Part shown: one piece after another, positions 49,950 to 60,465 of the stretch
Numbering within the stretch: position 1 is the stretch's first letter
Layout: the number at the start of each line of letters is the position of its first letter
Origin: SIG480 sp045537045
Lineage (GTDB): Bacteria > Bacillota > Clostridia > Oscillospirales > JAAYXM01
Reading direction: 5' to 3'
Length of the DNA stretch: 64,000 nucleotides
NCBI GenBank assembly: GCA_045537045.1
Contig: JAZSOS010000008.1
Span: 1 to 64,000 of the forward strand
Program-made: the position numbers and the translations under genes
The notes under the pieces: generated by a model
What the model was told of the DNA's origin: nothing
Database searches by the model: none
What the model saw: only the letters and a program-made list of their open reading frames with translations

Positions 49950-51035
49950 ATGAAAATGACTTTCCGCTGGTACGGCGAAGGCAACGACAAAATCAGCCTT
50001 TCCGATATCAAGCAGATTCCCGGCGTTGACGGTATCGTCTGGGCACTTCACCACAAGATGCCGGGCGAAATCTGGGAGGAAGATGAGATTGCCGAGGTTA
50101 AGCGCCAGCTTGATCAGTACGGCTTCAATATGGATGTTATCGAATCCATCAATGTTCACGACGATATCAAAATCGGTCTCCCGACACGCGACAAATACAT
50201 CGAAAACTACAAGCAGTGCATCCGCAACGTTGCAAAATTCGGCGTTAAGGTTATCTGCTACAACTTCATGCCGATATTTGACTGGACACGAAGCAACCTC
50301 TTCCACGAGGTCGGCGACGGCTCCACTGCTCTCTTCTATGAAAAGGGCATGATTCAGGACGACTATAAGGCTATGGCAGACTATATCCTCGGCTTCACTG
50401 AGAAGTACAACATGTCCTTCCCGGGCTGGGAGCCTGAGAGAATGGCAAAGCTTGACGAGCTCTTTAAGGCATATGAGGGCGTTACCCACGAAAAGCTTTG
50501 GGCAAACCTTAAATACTTCCTCGAGGCTATTATGCCGACCTGCCACGAGTGCGACGTCAAAATGGCTATACATATGGACGATCCGCCATGGGATATCTTC
50601 GGTATTCCGCGTCTTCTCATCAACGAGGAAAACATCGACCGTTTCCTCAAGATGGTTGACGATCCGTACAACTGCCTCACCCTCTGCTCCGGCTCTCTCG
50701 GTGCAAACCCGAACAACGACGTTCCGGCAATCGTCCGCAAGCATTGCGACAGAATCGCATTTGCTCACATCAGAAACGTCAAGAACTTCCCGAATGGTGA
50801 CTTCTCCGAGGCATCGCACCGCGACTGCGACGGTGACACAGGCATCCTTGAAATCGTTAAGGCATACCACGACTGCGGATTTGACGGATATATCCGTCCT
50901 GACCACGGCAGACACCTCTGGACAGAAGGTCCGGGCAACGTCCGCCCCGGCTACGGTCTTTACGACCGCGCACTCGGCATTATGTACATGCACGGTATCT
51001 GGGATACTCTCGACCGCATCAAGGGTATTAAGTAA
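49950..51035 (+). CDS. uxuA: Mannonate dehydratase
   Basis: 361-residue UxuA, dehydrating D-mannonate to 2-keto-3-deoxygluconate in glucuronate catabolism. Typical sequences are MTFRWYGEGND at the start, ICYNFMPIFDWTR, HMDDPPWDIFGIPR and the metal/active-site region SEASHRDCDGD with RPDHGR. AAAGGAG lies before the ATG. Single-gene unit; it links with uxaC (29229-30629). Confidence 0.96.
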   Translation: MKMTFRWYGEGNDKISLSDIKQIPGVDGIVWALHHKMPGEIWEEDEIAEVKRQLDQYGFNMDVIESINVHDDIKIGLPTRDKYIENYKQCIRNVAKFGVKVICYNFMPIFDWTRSNLFHEVGDGSTALFYEKGMIQDDYKAMADYILGFTEKYNMSFPGWEPERMAKLDELFKAYEGVTHEKLWANLKYFLEAIMPTCHECDVKMAIHMDDPPWDIFGIPRLLINEENIDRFLKMVDDPYNCLTLCSGSLGANPNNDVPAIVRKHCDRIAFAHIRNVKNFPNGDFSEASHRDCDGDTGILEIVKAYHDCGFDGYIRPDHGRHLWTEGPGNVRPGYGLYDRALGIMYMHGIWDTLDRIKGIK

Positions 51036-51066
51036 AACCGTTTTATATAAAACACACAAAAAAGAC

Positions 51067-51100
51067 AAACTGCGGCAAAGTAAATTTGTCGCAGTTGTTT
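51067..51100 (+). terminator. Terminator of uxuA
   Basis: AACTGCGGCAAA pairs with TTTGTCGCAGTT (one G-U pair), followed by GTTTT. Confidence 0.75.
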
Positions 51101-51149
51101 TATCGCTGAAATCAAACGTTATTTTTTTGACATTTTACCCCGTTTTTAT

Positions 51150-51178
51150 TTGACAAGAGCGCGATGTAGTTATATAAT
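51150..51178 (+). promoter_or_regulatory. Promoter for serC-serA
   Basis: Perfect TTGACA (51150-51155) and TATAAT (51173-51178) with a 17-base spacer. Confidence 0.85.
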
Positions 51179-51229
51179 ATAAGGTATTATATTGTTTTTT
51201 TAGCAAATTTTTTATCGGAGGTTTTTCAT

Positions 51230-52312
51230 ATGTTTGAAAATCGTGTCTACAATTTTTCCGCAGGTCCTTCCATGCTCCCCGAGCAGGTTCTTTGCCGTGC
51301 TCGCGATGAGATGTTGAATTACAACGGCTCCGGTATGTCAGTTATGGAAATGAGCCACCGCGCAAAGGTCTATGATGAAATCATCAAGGCTTGCGAGGCG
51401 AAGCTCCGCGCTCTTCTCGGCATCCCGGCAAACTACAAGGTTCTCTTCCTTCAGGGCGGTGCATCCCTCCAGTTTGCATCCATCCCGATGAACCTTATGA
51501 AGACAAAGGCTGATTACATCATTACCGGTCAGTTCTCCGGCAATGCTGCAAAGGAAGGCAAGAAATACGGCGTAGCAAACGTTGTAGCCGACTTGAAACC
51601 TGAAACCTTCCGCCGCATTCCAAAGCAGGAGGAGCTTTCCCTCTCTCCCGATGCAGACTATGTACATATCTGTGTAAACAACACAATCTACGGTACTCAC
51701 TGGAACTATCTCCTCGACACGGGCAATGTTCCTCTCGTTGCTGATATGTCATCCTGCATCCTCTCAGAGGAAATTGATGTTACAAAATACGGCGTTATCT
51801 ATGCCGGCGCACAGAAGAATATGGCTCCTGCAGGTCTCACCGTTGTTATTGTCCGTGAGGATCTTCTTGGCAACGCACGCCCCGACACTCCGACCGTTAT
51901 GGACTGGGCTGTTATGGCTGAGAAGGAGTCTATGTACAACACTCCGAGCACATACCCGATTTACGTATGCGGTCTTGTCCTTGACTGGATTGAGTCTCTC
52001 GGCGGTATCGGCGAGCTTGAGAAAATCAACCGTGCAAAGGCAGCTCTCCTCTATGACTTCCTCGACGAGAGCAAGATGTTCATCCCGCACGCGGACAAGG
52101 ATTCCCGCTCTCTCATGAACGTAACCTTCAGAACAGGAAATGAAGAGCTTGATGCAAAATTTGTAAAAGAAGCTGCAGCTGTCGGCCTTCTCACGCTTAA
52201 GGGACATCGTTCCGTCGGCGGTATGCGTGCATCCATCTACAACGCAATGCCGGTTGAGGGCGTAGAAAAGCTCGTTGCATTCATGCGCGACTTTGAAGTT
52301 AAGAACAAGTAG
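51230..52312 (+). CDS. serC: Phosphoserine aminotransferase
   Basis: 360-residue PLP enzyme making phosphoserine from 3-phosphohydroxypyruvate and glutamate. NFSAGPSMLPEQVL at the start, FLQGGASLQFASIPMNL and the lysine in YAGAQKNMAPAGLTV are as in the family. GGAGG lies upstream. Followed 12 bases later by serA, so two of the three serine-synthesis steps are encoded together; serB is not here. Confidence 0.97.
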   Translation: MFENRVYNFSAGPSMLPEQVLCRARDEMLNYNGSGMSVMEMSHRAKVYDEIIKACEAKLRALLGIPANYKVLFLQGGASLQFASIPMNLMKTKADYIITGQFSGNAAKEGKKYGVANVVADLKPETFRRIPKQEELSLSPDADYVHICVNNTIYGTHWNYLLDTGNVPLVADMSSCILSEEIDVTKYGVIYAGAQKNMAPAGLTVVIVREDLLGNARPDTPTVMDWAVMAEKESMYNTPSTYPIYVCGLVLDWIESLGGIGELEKINRAKAALLYDFLDESKMFIPHADKDSRSLMNVTFRTGNEELDAKFVKEAAAVGLLTLKGHRSVGGMRASIYNAMPVEGVEKLVAFMRDFEVKNK

Positions 52313-52324
52313 GAGGTTTTCCCT

Positions 52325-53491
52325 ATGTATAACGTAAAATTAATGAATAAAATCTCAAGCAACGGACTGAGCCGTCTCCCGTCAGACGTTTTCACCTGCG
52401 GGGCAGACATTGAAACCCCTGCGGCTATGCTCGTCCGCTCGGCTGATCTTCACAACGAAGAATTCAATCCCGAGCTTTTGTGCATCGCACGCGCAGGTGC
52501 GGGTGTTAACAACATTCCGCTCGACCGCGCAGCAGAGGCAGGCATCGTTGTTTTCAACACTCCGGGAGCTAACGCAAACGCTGTTAAGGAGCTTGTTCTC
52601 ACCGGTCTTTTCCTCGCATCCCGTAAGATTGCAGAGGGCATCGAGTGGGCAAAGACTCTTGCTGACAAGGGTGACGAGGTCGGAAAGCTTGTCGAAAAGG
52701 GCAAGGGGCAGTTTGTCGGTCCGGAAATCGAGGGCAAAACTCTCGGCGTTATCGGTCTTGGCGCAATCGGCGTTCTTGTTGCAAACGCGGCAGAGCGTCT
52801 TGGTATGACGGTTCTCGGTTATGACCCGTATCTCTCCGTCAATGCTGCATGGAGCGTTTCTCGTTCTATCAAGCACTGCACCGATATCAATGAAATTTAC
52901 GAAAAGAGCGACTATATCACAATCCACGTTCCGGCAACTCCGGAAACAACGGGTATGATAAACGAAAAGACAATCTCCGTAATGAAGGACGGTGTCCGCA
53001 TTCTCAACTTCGCACGCGGCACGCTCGTAAATTCCGACGATATTCTTGTTGCACTCCAAAGCGGCAAGGTTGCAAAATACGTAACCGACTTCCCTGAAGC
53101 TAAGCTTATCGGCGCAGAAAATGTCGTTGCTCTCCCGCACCTCGGGGCATCAACTCCCGAGAGTGAAGAAAACTGCGCTGTTATGGCAGTTGACGAGCTT
53201 AAGAACTACATTCTCAAGGGCAACATCAAAAACTCCGTCAACTTCCCGACGGTTTGCATGCCGATGAACGGAAAGAGCCGCGTTTGCGTTCTCCACAAAA
53301 ACGTGCCGAACACAGCAAACAGCATCACATCCGCGGTTTCTGACGCAGGTCACAACATCGCAAGCATGCAGAACGCATCCAAGAAGGACTGGGCATACAC
53401 CGTACTTGACCTCGACGATGATGCAGATGATGCTCTCCTCGAAAAAATCTCTGCTCTGGACAATATCGTCCGCGCAAGAATCATAAAGTAA
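52325..53491 (+). CDS. serA: D-3-phosphoglycerate dehydrogenase
   Basis: 388 residues, the short SerA type. NAD-binding GVIGLGAIGVLVANAAERLG (about 143-162), catalytic arginine in NFARGTLVN and histidine in LPHLGASTPESEENCA, then a C-terminal ACT domain (about 320-388, VCVLHKNVPNTANSITSAVS), the usual serine-feedback site. It catalyses the first committed step of serine synthesis. Confidence 0.95.
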   Translation: MYNVKLMNKISSNGLSRLPSDVFTCGADIETPAAMLVRSADLHNEEFNPELLCIARAGAGVNNIPLDRAAEAGIVVFNTPGANANAVKELVLTGLFLASRKIAEGIEWAKTLADKGDEVGKLVEKGKGQFVGPEIEGKTLGVIGLGAIGVLVANAAERLGMTVLGYDPYLSVNAAWSVSRSIKHCTDINEIYEKSDYITIHVPATPETTGMINEKTISVMKDGVRILNFARGTLVNSDDILVALQSGKVAKYVTDFPEAKLIGAENVVALPHLGASTPESEENCAVMAVDELKNYILKGNIKNSVNFPTVCMPMNGKSRVCVLHKNVPNTANSITSAVSDAGHNIASMQNASKKDWAYTVLDLDDDADDALLEKISALDNIVRARIIK

Positions 53492-53514
53492 GTGAATATA
53501 TTATAAATAATAAT

Positions 53515-53545
53515 GCCAAGGCGAAATTCGCCTTGGCTTTTCTTT
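53515..53545. terminator. Bidirectional terminator between serA and addA
   Basis: GCCAAGGCGA/TCGCCTTGGC stem with AAT loop, then TTTTCTTT; it separates convergent genes. Confidence 0.88.
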
Positions 53546-56500
53546 ATTCTACTTCTATATATTCTCCACAATTTACGAGATAGAGGCGAAGGCTTTTTGC
53601 GGTCTTTCCCGTCATTTCATACAGTGCGCGGCGGTATGTACGAAGCTGGTCGCTGTATTTCCGGAGAACCTCACCTTCAGGACGGTGGCGATCGGTTTTA
53701 AAATCGACAATTGTTATGCCGTTTTCCGTTTCATAATACATATCCATAACGCCCTGCAAAAGCACCTGTTCGCCGCAAAGCTCTTCTTTTCCAAGCATTT
53801 CATCAGCGGGGAGAAGCACGGAAAATTTAAATTCGCGCATCACTCTCTTTGCCGAAAGCATCTCTTTTCCTGTGGGAGAGTTTGTGAACATAGTAATTTT
53901 TTCTGCACTCACAGCCTCTGCCTGAATCTTTGAAAGATATTTCTCACGGACAAGGCGCGAAAGCTCTTCCTCTGCCCCTGCAACACTTGCGCACTTCTCA
54001 AAATCTGCGAACTGCATTGCCATATGCAAAGCTGTTCCGCGTTCTGTCGGTGTAAGCTCCCGCTCCTGCAGGAATGCCGGACGCGGAGTTTTTCTCCTGC
54101 GCGGTGATACGCGCGAACCACCATCGTAGTGAAGCCCCGTTGCCGTAAGCTTTGACGGGGTTTCCGTAGCAGCGGTATATCCGTAGCAGAAGTTCAGCAT
54201 TTTTTTAATTTCTTCCGTGTTTTCTTCCTCTTCCTGCTTCTTTTCTCCATCTTCAGAAGCCGCAATCACCATGTCACCGATTTGCACAATATGCGCTTTC
54301 ATCCCGCCAAGGCTGTCTGCATCGACCGGCAAAAATCCTGCGTATTCGCGGAGTTCATTTCCGCTTAATGTGCGAAGTAGCGGCAACATAAACCACGTCT
54401 GCGTTCCCATCCTTGACAAAAGCATTTTGTTATCAAGCTCGGGGTATGCGTTTTCCAAAAGCGTTTTTTCTATCATCTTCGCCGCATCGTTATGGGACGC
54501 AACGAGATACAGCTTTTCTCTCGCACGGGTAAGCGCAACGTACAGTATGCGCATTTCCTCACTCTTCATTTCAGCAATCAAAGCGTTTCCTATAACATCT
54601 CTTGCGACGGTTGAATAATCTGCACCCGTTTCTGCATCTCGGAAGCGGAGTCCCACGCCGAGTTGCGGGTGGATAAGGATTGGCCGCCTGATATCATCGG
54701 TGTTGAAGTTGCGTATACATCCACCAAGGAATACTATCGGAAACTCCAGTCCCTTTGATTTGTGAATCGTCATTATCGTTACAGCATTTCCCGCCGACGC
54801 CGCAGGTGCGGGGATATCCCCGCCGCGCTCTGCAAGACGCGCTATATGCGACACAAACCGATAAAGACCGAAATATCCGGAGCTTTCAAAGGCTCCCGCG
54901 CATTTGTAAAACTCAATGAGATTTCGCTGTCGTTCCTCGCCGTACGGAAGCGCAGCGAAAAGACCAAGCGCATTTCGGCGGTTATATATCTCCCATATCA
55001 GCGATGCGGCGCTTGCCCCGCGGGAGAGCGAACGCAATGCCGAAAGCTCTGAGAGAAACGTACGGCACTTTTTTGCTGTTTCCCCTTCTTTTGTCGCAAG
55101 CTTTTCCATCGCATAGATAAGCGCACCGTCTTCTTCACGCCTGATATAGCACAAATCGTCCGCAGAAAATGCAAATAGCGGAGATTTAAGCAATGCCAGA
55201 AGCGGAATATCCGAGGTCGGATTGTCAATGACCGAAAGATATGAAACAATTGCATTTACTTCGCTTTTGGAAAGAAGCCCTTCCGCGCGGGGAGACGCAT
55301 ATGGGATTCCCGCATCACGCAGTGCGCGCTCATAACTTTCAGCATTTCCTGAGACCGAGCGCAGAAGCACGGCAAAGTCACGGTATTCGGCGCGGCGGTG
55401 TGTTCCGTCCTTATCGCAAATCTCAAATCCGCCATCAACAAGCTCGAGGATTTTTGATGCAACAAACCGTGCCTCATCCTCAGGAGCGGAACGCTCACTT
55501 TCCTTTCTGTCGATAAGATAGAACTCACACGATTTATCGCCAACTCCAGGCTCCGGAATATTCTCACGCGGGACAAGAAAATGCTCCTCGGTGTAATCCA
55601 CATTGCCGAGTTCTTCCGTCATAAGGCGTGAGAAAAATGCGTTTGACGCATCAAGCACCTCGGCACGCGAACGAAAGTTCTGCGAAAGAGTTATGCATCT
55701 CGGCTCATCGCCGGCTGCATCCTCATACTTTTTAAAACTCTTATACTTTTTCATAAATATCGTCGGGTCTGCAAGGCGGAAGCGGTATATTGACTGCTTC
55801 ACGTCTCCAACCATGACTATATTCTTTTCATCGCGCGATACGGAACGGAAAATTATATCCTGAATGTTGTTACTATCCTGAAATTCATCAAGAAGTATCT
55901 CACAAAAGTTTTTTGAAACTTCACGCGCCGTGTCGCTCGGAACAACAGTGTCTCTCTCTGCGTCATATTCACCGACAAGAAGCTCTATTGCATAATGCTC
56001 AAGGTCGGAATAATCAAGCGCACCACGGCGAAGCTTTTCCCTACCAAAACGGAAGGAAAGCTCTTCTGCAAGGCTTGCAAGCTCGCGCATATGCGGATAA
56101 AGCACAGAAAACTCTGCGAGAAGCTCGTCCGACGGTGCAGTTAAAAGCTTTTCAGTTATCTCACCGAACTCATGCTTTACGCGGTCGTGCATTGCGCGGA
56201 TGCGCTCCGGTATGCTTTTGTCTTCAATCTTTCTTGAGCTTGGCAGGCGCGGGAATTCTATTTCTGAAACAGAATCCAGAAGCCCGTCCCATGTGTCGCT
56301 GTCTGCGCTCCGAAGCATATCCCGCTCGTCACACAGCACCTCGGCATAAACTTCGGCGGCCTCCACACTCTTTTCAACATCAGCTATCATATGGTCAAGG
56401 AGTTCCACGCAATCGCAAAGTGCCTTTTTCGCCTCAGTGAATGCATATTCTCCCCACACCGTATTCTCGATGCTTTCCGCGCGTGATACATCATATGCCG

Positions 56501-57086
56501 CCGCAACCTCCGACAGCCACTTTTCGGGATAAGGGTGGCTTGTACTTTTTCCATACAGCTCAAGCACCGCACCATAAAGCGCTTTATCGCTTCTTGCGCC
56601 ACTTAGATACGCGGAAAGAGTGAGAAAGGTTTCTTCCCCCGCATCATATTTTTCTTCAATAAGCTCTGAAAGCTCTTCTTCAAGAATAAGCTGTGCCTCG
56701 TTCTCGTCCAGCACACGAAATCCGCCCGCAAGCGCAGGGTTGTCCGAAAAATTGCGGAGAAGCCATGTGCAGAACGAGTGCACCGTTGATATTCTCGCAC
56801 TTGCTACAAGCGCAATCTGGCGGCGTATATGCCTATCTCCCGGGTGAAGTGCGGCATATTTTGAAAGCGACTCATATATCTTGCGGCGAAGCTCCGTCGC
56901 CGCCGCCTTTGTATACGTTATTATAAGAAACTCCGTAACGTCGCGCCCTTCTTCGGTTATCCTCCGTAAAAGGCGCTCGACAAGTACAGCGGTTTTCCCC
57001 GAGCCCGCCGCCGCGGATACAAGAACGGAGCTATCTCTTGCAGAAATTGCGCGAAGCTGGTCACGCGTCCACTTTACATCACTCAT
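53544..57086 (-). CDS. addA: ATP-dependent helicase/nuclease subunit A
   Basis: 1180 residues. UvrD-like superfamily 1 helicase with Walker A SAAAGSGKT (K31), motif VGDVKQSIYRFR, and TIHKSKGLEFPIVFLGG, followed by a C-terminal RecB-type nuclease domain (GVMDMYYETENGITIVDFKTD with the DxK metal site). With AddB it resects double-strand ends to Chi for recombination. The ATG at 57086 has GGAGG nine bases upstream and overlaps the end of addB by eight bases; an in-frame ATG at 57104 would consume that site. Confidence 0.96.
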   Translation of the reverse strand: MSDVKWTRDQLRAISARDSSVLVSAAAGSGKTAVLVERLLRRITEEGRDVTEFLIITYTKAAATELRRKIYESLSKYAALHPGDRHIRRQIALVASARISTVHSFCTWLLRNFSDNPALAGGFRVLDENEAQLILEEELSELIEEKYDAGEETFLTLSAYLSGARSDKALYGAVLELYGKSTSHPYPEKWLSEVAAAYDVSRAESIENTVWGEYAFTEAKKALCDCVELLDHMIADVEKSVEAAEVYAEVLCDERDMLRSADSDTWDGLLDSVSEIEFPRLPSSRKIEDKSIPERIRAMHDRVKHEFGEITEKLLTAPSDELLAEFSVLYPHMRELASLAEELSFRFGREKLRRGALDYSDLEHYAIELLVGEYDAERDTVVPSDTAREVSKNFCEILLDEFQDSNNIQDIIFRSVSRDEKNIVMVGDVKQSIYRFRLADPTIFMKKYKSFKKYEDAAGDEPRCITLSQNFRSRAEVLDASNAFFSRLMTEELGNVDYTEEHFLVPRENIPEPGVGDKSCEFYLIDRKESERSAPEDEARFVASKILELVDGGFEICDKDGTHRRAEYRDFAVLLRSVSGNAESYERALRDAGIPYASPRAEGLLSKSEVNAIVSYLSVIDNPTSDIPLLALLKSPLFAFSADDLCYIRREEDGALIYAMEKLATKEGETAKKCRTFLSELSALRSLSRGASAASLIWEIYNRRNALGLFAALPYGEERQRNLIEFYKCAGAFESSGYFGLYRFVSHIARLAERGGDIPAPAASAGNAVTIMTIHKSKGLEFPIVFLGGCIRNFNTDDIRRPILIHPQLGVGLRFRDAETGADYSTVARDVIGNALIAEMKSEEMRILYVALTRAREKLYLVASHNDAAKMIEKTLLENAYPELDNKMLLSRMGTQTWFMLPLLRTLSGNELREYAGFLPVDADSLGGMKAHIVQIGDMVIAASEDGEKKQEEEENTEEIKKMLNFCYGYTAATETPSKLTATGLHYDGGSRVSPRRRKTPRPAFLQERELTPTERGTALHMAMQFADFEKCASVAGAEEELSRLVREKYLSKIQAEAVSAEKITMFTNSPTGKEMLSAKRVMREFKFSVLLPADEMLGKEELCGEQVLLQGVMDMYYETENGITIVDFKTDRHRPEGEVLRKYSDQLRTYRRALYEMTGKTAKSLRLYLVNCGEYIEVE

Positions 57087-60000
57087 CTTCCGTTCCCTCC
57101 CCATCGTTTATTATATCGGTAAGCTTCACACTGCACAGCTCGCGCTTTATATCTCCGCTTCGCTCCTCATCAAACGCACAAACAGCTTTGTATTCACAAA
57201 AATCGCACGAGCTTCTGCCCTTGTGAACATAGGGGTTCGGCTCTATCTCGCCGCGGGAAAGCTCGTCCCCTATCTCCGCAAGAATCTGCTTCATCCGCGC
57301 CTTAACCGAATCAAACTGAGCACTCGTCAGCACTACCGAGCCGCGTTTTAGTGCGCCTTTTTTATCAACTGTTGCAGGAATGTATTCCTTATTCTCCCCG
57401 CCTTCCATTGCCTCAATAATGTGCATATCGCGCAGTATTACACCCTCGCGCCGGCTCGGTTTTGCGCCTTCGCCGCGGGCGCGGTTTGCCTCACGTGCTA
57501 TCGGAACGTACATAACCCCCGCCGCCTGCGGTGTTTTCCCGAAATACTCTTTTCCCATTTCCTCAAGCGCAAACATATAGAGAAGCATCTGCATTCCTAT
57601 TCCGTTCACCGTCTCTTCAAGGGAAAATTCTTTCTTTCCGGATTTATAATCTATAACCCGGAAATAGAGCTTTCCGTCAAGCTCGTATGTATCGACTCTG
57701 TCCACCGCACCGCGGAGAAGAACGGTTGACTCCTCGCCATTTATTTCAATCGGCGGAAGGTCACCCTCCGCACCGGAAAATTTGACCTCGAACCCACTCG
57801 GCACAAACTTTCCCTTTGCAAGCTCGCGACAGATATCCTCTACCGCTTTTTTTACCGACTGCGTAAGGCGCGATATGAGAAACTCCATCCTTGCCGAGAG
57901 CTTTCCTCCCGCAGAGAATGAGCGCGCGGTGTATTCACGGCATGCCTCTTCTGTAAGTGCGAGGGCATGAGATACGTCAAAATTCTGCTCTTTTGTAAGA
58001 CAGGATATCACCCTCTCAAGAACATAGTGCATAAGGCTTCCGGCTTCAATCGGCGAGATTTCCGCACGGCCGCGTACCTCTGCATCAAGTCCGTACTTTA
58101 AGAAATATGCGTATCTGCACGACGAGAAAAGGTCAGCACGCGATGCGCTGAGCTTTATCTTTCTTCCGAATATCGCCTCTATGTTTTCGCGGTTGTTTAT
58201 CGGTCCGCGGGAAAGGTCTCCCGTCTGCCGCACATTATTAAGCTTTCCGGAATACTCTTCATCTTCTTCCCACACGGAAAGATATCTTCCCGAAGCGATG
58301 CTCTCGTCAAAACACGGTATTTTCGCGCGTAGGCGGGCATCGGAGAGCGACATTCCTTCTTCGGTCTTTCCGTAAACCGAGCGGATTTTCGATACCACAG
58401 GAGATTCCTCTCGCGGCTCGCCGTTCGTACCTACCGCCGATGAACTTATGTATAGTCCCTTTTCCGCTGAACAAAGCGCGCTGTGTATTGTTCTGTATTC
58501 CTCAAATATGCGCTCGCACATGCCGGGAGCCAGCTCTATACCGAAATCGGAAAGGGAAAGTCTGTCGCTGTCGGATATCAGCCCTGCGCTCTCTGCACCT
58601 TTCGGGAACGCGCCGTCATTTGCGCCAAGGATAATACGAAAGCCGCATCTTGTTCCCTCGGCACGCGAAATGTCGGACACCGAAACCGTGTCAATCGCCG
58701 CGGGAATGGTGGATAAGCTCTCCTCGGACACGACGAGCCGGAACAAATGATACAGCTCTTCTGCGTCAAGCTTCTTCTCTCCCACACTCTTGCCGATGCT
58801 GTCAATAACCCCGCAAATAACCTCAGTCAACGCATCATATTCCTGTGCACAGGCGAGTCTTCCTTCGGTTTCAGCGATATATGCATATGCCGAGATTCTC
58901 CGCGGCAGGTTTATTTCGTTTATGAAATCATACAGCGCCTCAGCACACGCTTTGCCCGTTTTCCCTTCCTCTATCGCCTTGGCAAGCCTTGTTATAGGGG
59001 CGTAGATCTTTTTTCTTGCACGGTTTACCGTTTTAAGAAGGGCATCGCTTTCCGGCGTGTTTTCTGCCGATATTCCGAGAGGATTGCGCGCAAAATCGCA
59101 TCCGTTGTTCCACTCTGATGCCTTAGGCGACCATGTGTACATATAATTTTCAAACGCAGAAAGTGTGCGCGCGCATATACCTGAAAATCCTGTTTTCACG
59201 TACTCCATAACCGCATCGCGGCGAAATCCGCGCAAAACACAGTCAAGCGCCGCAATAATCAGCGCAACCGGTGGTTTTGAAGTCAGCGGTGTGTCATCAC
59301 TTATATATACCGGTATGCCGTAGCGCGAAAGGACGCTTTCGCAGACGGAAAGATACTCATCTCCCCCACAGACGGCAACCGCGAAATCGTTAAACCTCGC
59401 GCCGGCGCGAACGCGGTCAAGAATATACGCCGCCGCCTTTTCGCACTCTTCAAACGCACCGGAAGCACGCGCGATGTGTATATTCTCTGCACTTCCCGCA
59501 AAGCTTTCGCCATCCTCGCAAAACAGCGCACGGTCAAGGAATGTGAGGGCGTCCGTGCTTTCTTTTTCGAGATACACTTCGTCATATTTCACGCCGTTCT
59601 TCTTGCATATCTCAAGAATACGTTTTTTCGTGTTGTACGTCTTGTCAAATATCCCGTTTTCCATCCCCTCGTCATACTCACGTGGAAGCGGGAGCGCAAT
59701 ATATACGTCCCGAGCCTTTGCTGCGGCAGAGTCGAGAATGTCAAACTCCGCGGCAGTAAAGCCGGAAAATCCGTCGAGATACAGCGTTTTGTCTTGCCAG
59801 AAATCATTTATGTGCAAGCTCTCTGCAATAAATCCCAGCTCGTCGTATGCATCAAACTCATCCTCGGAAAGCTCATTTTCGTATGCCGCATATATAAGTG
59901 CAAGCTCCGAAAGCTTTTTTCCGCTCATTCCATCCATATCCTTTGACGCGGAAGAAAGCGCGCGCGGAGATACGCCGTATGCCTTAAGCTCGTCAATTGC

Positions 60001-60357
60001 CTGGAGTAACTCCGGCAAACGGTCAGGACGCGATGCGCTTTTTGACAGCACGGAAAGCTCTGCACACACTACACGCACCGCAGAATGAAGCATAAGCATG
60101 CGTCTGCCTCCGCTGACAGCAACGGCACACACACCTCCGTTTTCGCTCTTTACACGCGTGGCGAGACGGCGAAAGCTCGTCACCTCGCTGTATGCAGAAA
60201 CCGTATTTCCGCATACACTGCACAACAGTCTCTCCATAGAATGAGACTGCTGCTCAGGAACAAGAAAAATAGTTCCCGTCTCGCGGCGTTCCCTTATTTT
60301 ATCAATTATGTAAGTTGTTTTTCCGCTCTCAATGCGGCCAAGAACAAAATGAAGCAT
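57079..60357 (-). CDS. addB: ATP-dependent helicase/nuclease subunit B
   Basis: 1092 residues. N-terminal nucleotide-binding loop GRIESGKT (7-14), a degenerate helicase body for Chi recognition, and a C-terminal nuclease. Cysteines for the 4Fe-4S cluster are visible in FSSCRYAYF and at the C-terminus in SSCDFCEYKAVC. Start at 60357 follows GGAGG by nine bases. It is first in the addB-addA operon, shares an overlapping divergent promoter region with hflX, and is coupled to addA. Confidence 0.95.
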   Translation of the reverse strand: MLHFVLGRIESGKTTYIIDKIRERRETGTIFLVPEQQSHSMERLLCSVCGNTVSAYSEVTSFRRLATRVKSENGGVCAVAVSGGRRMLMLHSAVRVVCAELSVLSKSASRPDRLPELLQAIDELKAYGVSPRALSSASKDMDGMSGKKLSELALIYAAYENELSEDEFDAYDELGFIAESLHINDFWQDKTLYLDGFSGFTAAEFDILDSAAAKARDVYIALPLPREYDEGMENGIFDKTYNTKKRILEICKKNGVKYDEVYLEKESTDALTFLDRALFCEDGESFAGSAENIHIARASGAFEECEKAAAYILDRVRAGARFNDFAVAVCGGDEYLSVCESVLSRYGIPVYISDDTPLTSKPPVALIIAALDCVLRGFRRDAVMEYVKTGFSGICARTLSAFENYMYTWSPKASEWNNGCDFARNPLGISAENTPESDALLKTVNRARKKIYAPITRLAKAIEEGKTGKACAEALYDFINEINLPRRISAYAYIAETEGRLACAQEYDALTEVICGVIDSIGKSVGEKKLDAEELYHLFRLVVSEESLSTIPAAIDTVSVSDISRAEGTRCGFRIILGANDGAFPKGAESAGLISDSDRLSLSDFGIELAPGMCERIFEEYRTIHSALCSAEKGLYISSSAVGTNGEPREESPVVSKIRSVYGKTEEGMSLSDARLRAKIPCFDESIASGRYLSVWEEDEEYSGKLNNVRQTGDLSRGPINNRENIEAIFGRKIKLSASRADLFSSCRYAYFLKYGLDAEVRGRAEISPIEAGSLMHYVLERVISCLTKEQNFDVSHALALTEEACREYTARSFSAGGKLSARMEFLISRLTQSVKKAVEDICRELAKGKFVPSGFEVKFSGAEGDLPPIEINGEESTVLLRGAVDRVDTYELDGKLYFRVIDYKSGKKEFSLEETVNGIGMQMLLYMFALEEMGKEYFGKTPQAAGVMYVPIAREANRARGEGAKPSRREGVILRDMHIIEAMEGGENKEYIPATVDKKGALKRGSVVLTSAQFDSVKARMKQILAEIGDELSRGEIEPNPYVHKGRSSCDFCEYKAVCAFDEERSGDIKRELCSVKLTDIINDGEGTEDE

Positions 60358-60392
60358 TATTTTCTGCCTCCGCTTATTTATTCTGTATAAAT

Positions 60393-60421
60393 AGTATATC
60401 ATAATATTGTCTTTTCGGCAA
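60393..60421 (-). promoter_or_regulatory. Promoter for addB-addA
   Basis: Minus strand TTGCCG (60416-60421), 17 bases, TATACT (60393-60398). It overlaps the hflX promoter. Confidence 0.65.
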
Positions 60422-60435
60422 ATTTAATGTATACT
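60407..60435 (+). promoter_or_regulatory. Promoter for hflX
   Basis: TTGTCT (60407-60412), 17 bases, TATACT (60430-60435). Its spacer holds the -35 box of the addB promoter. Confidence 0.65.
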
Positions 60436-60465
60436 AATATTTGTACAATGTTTTCGGAGGGTTAT

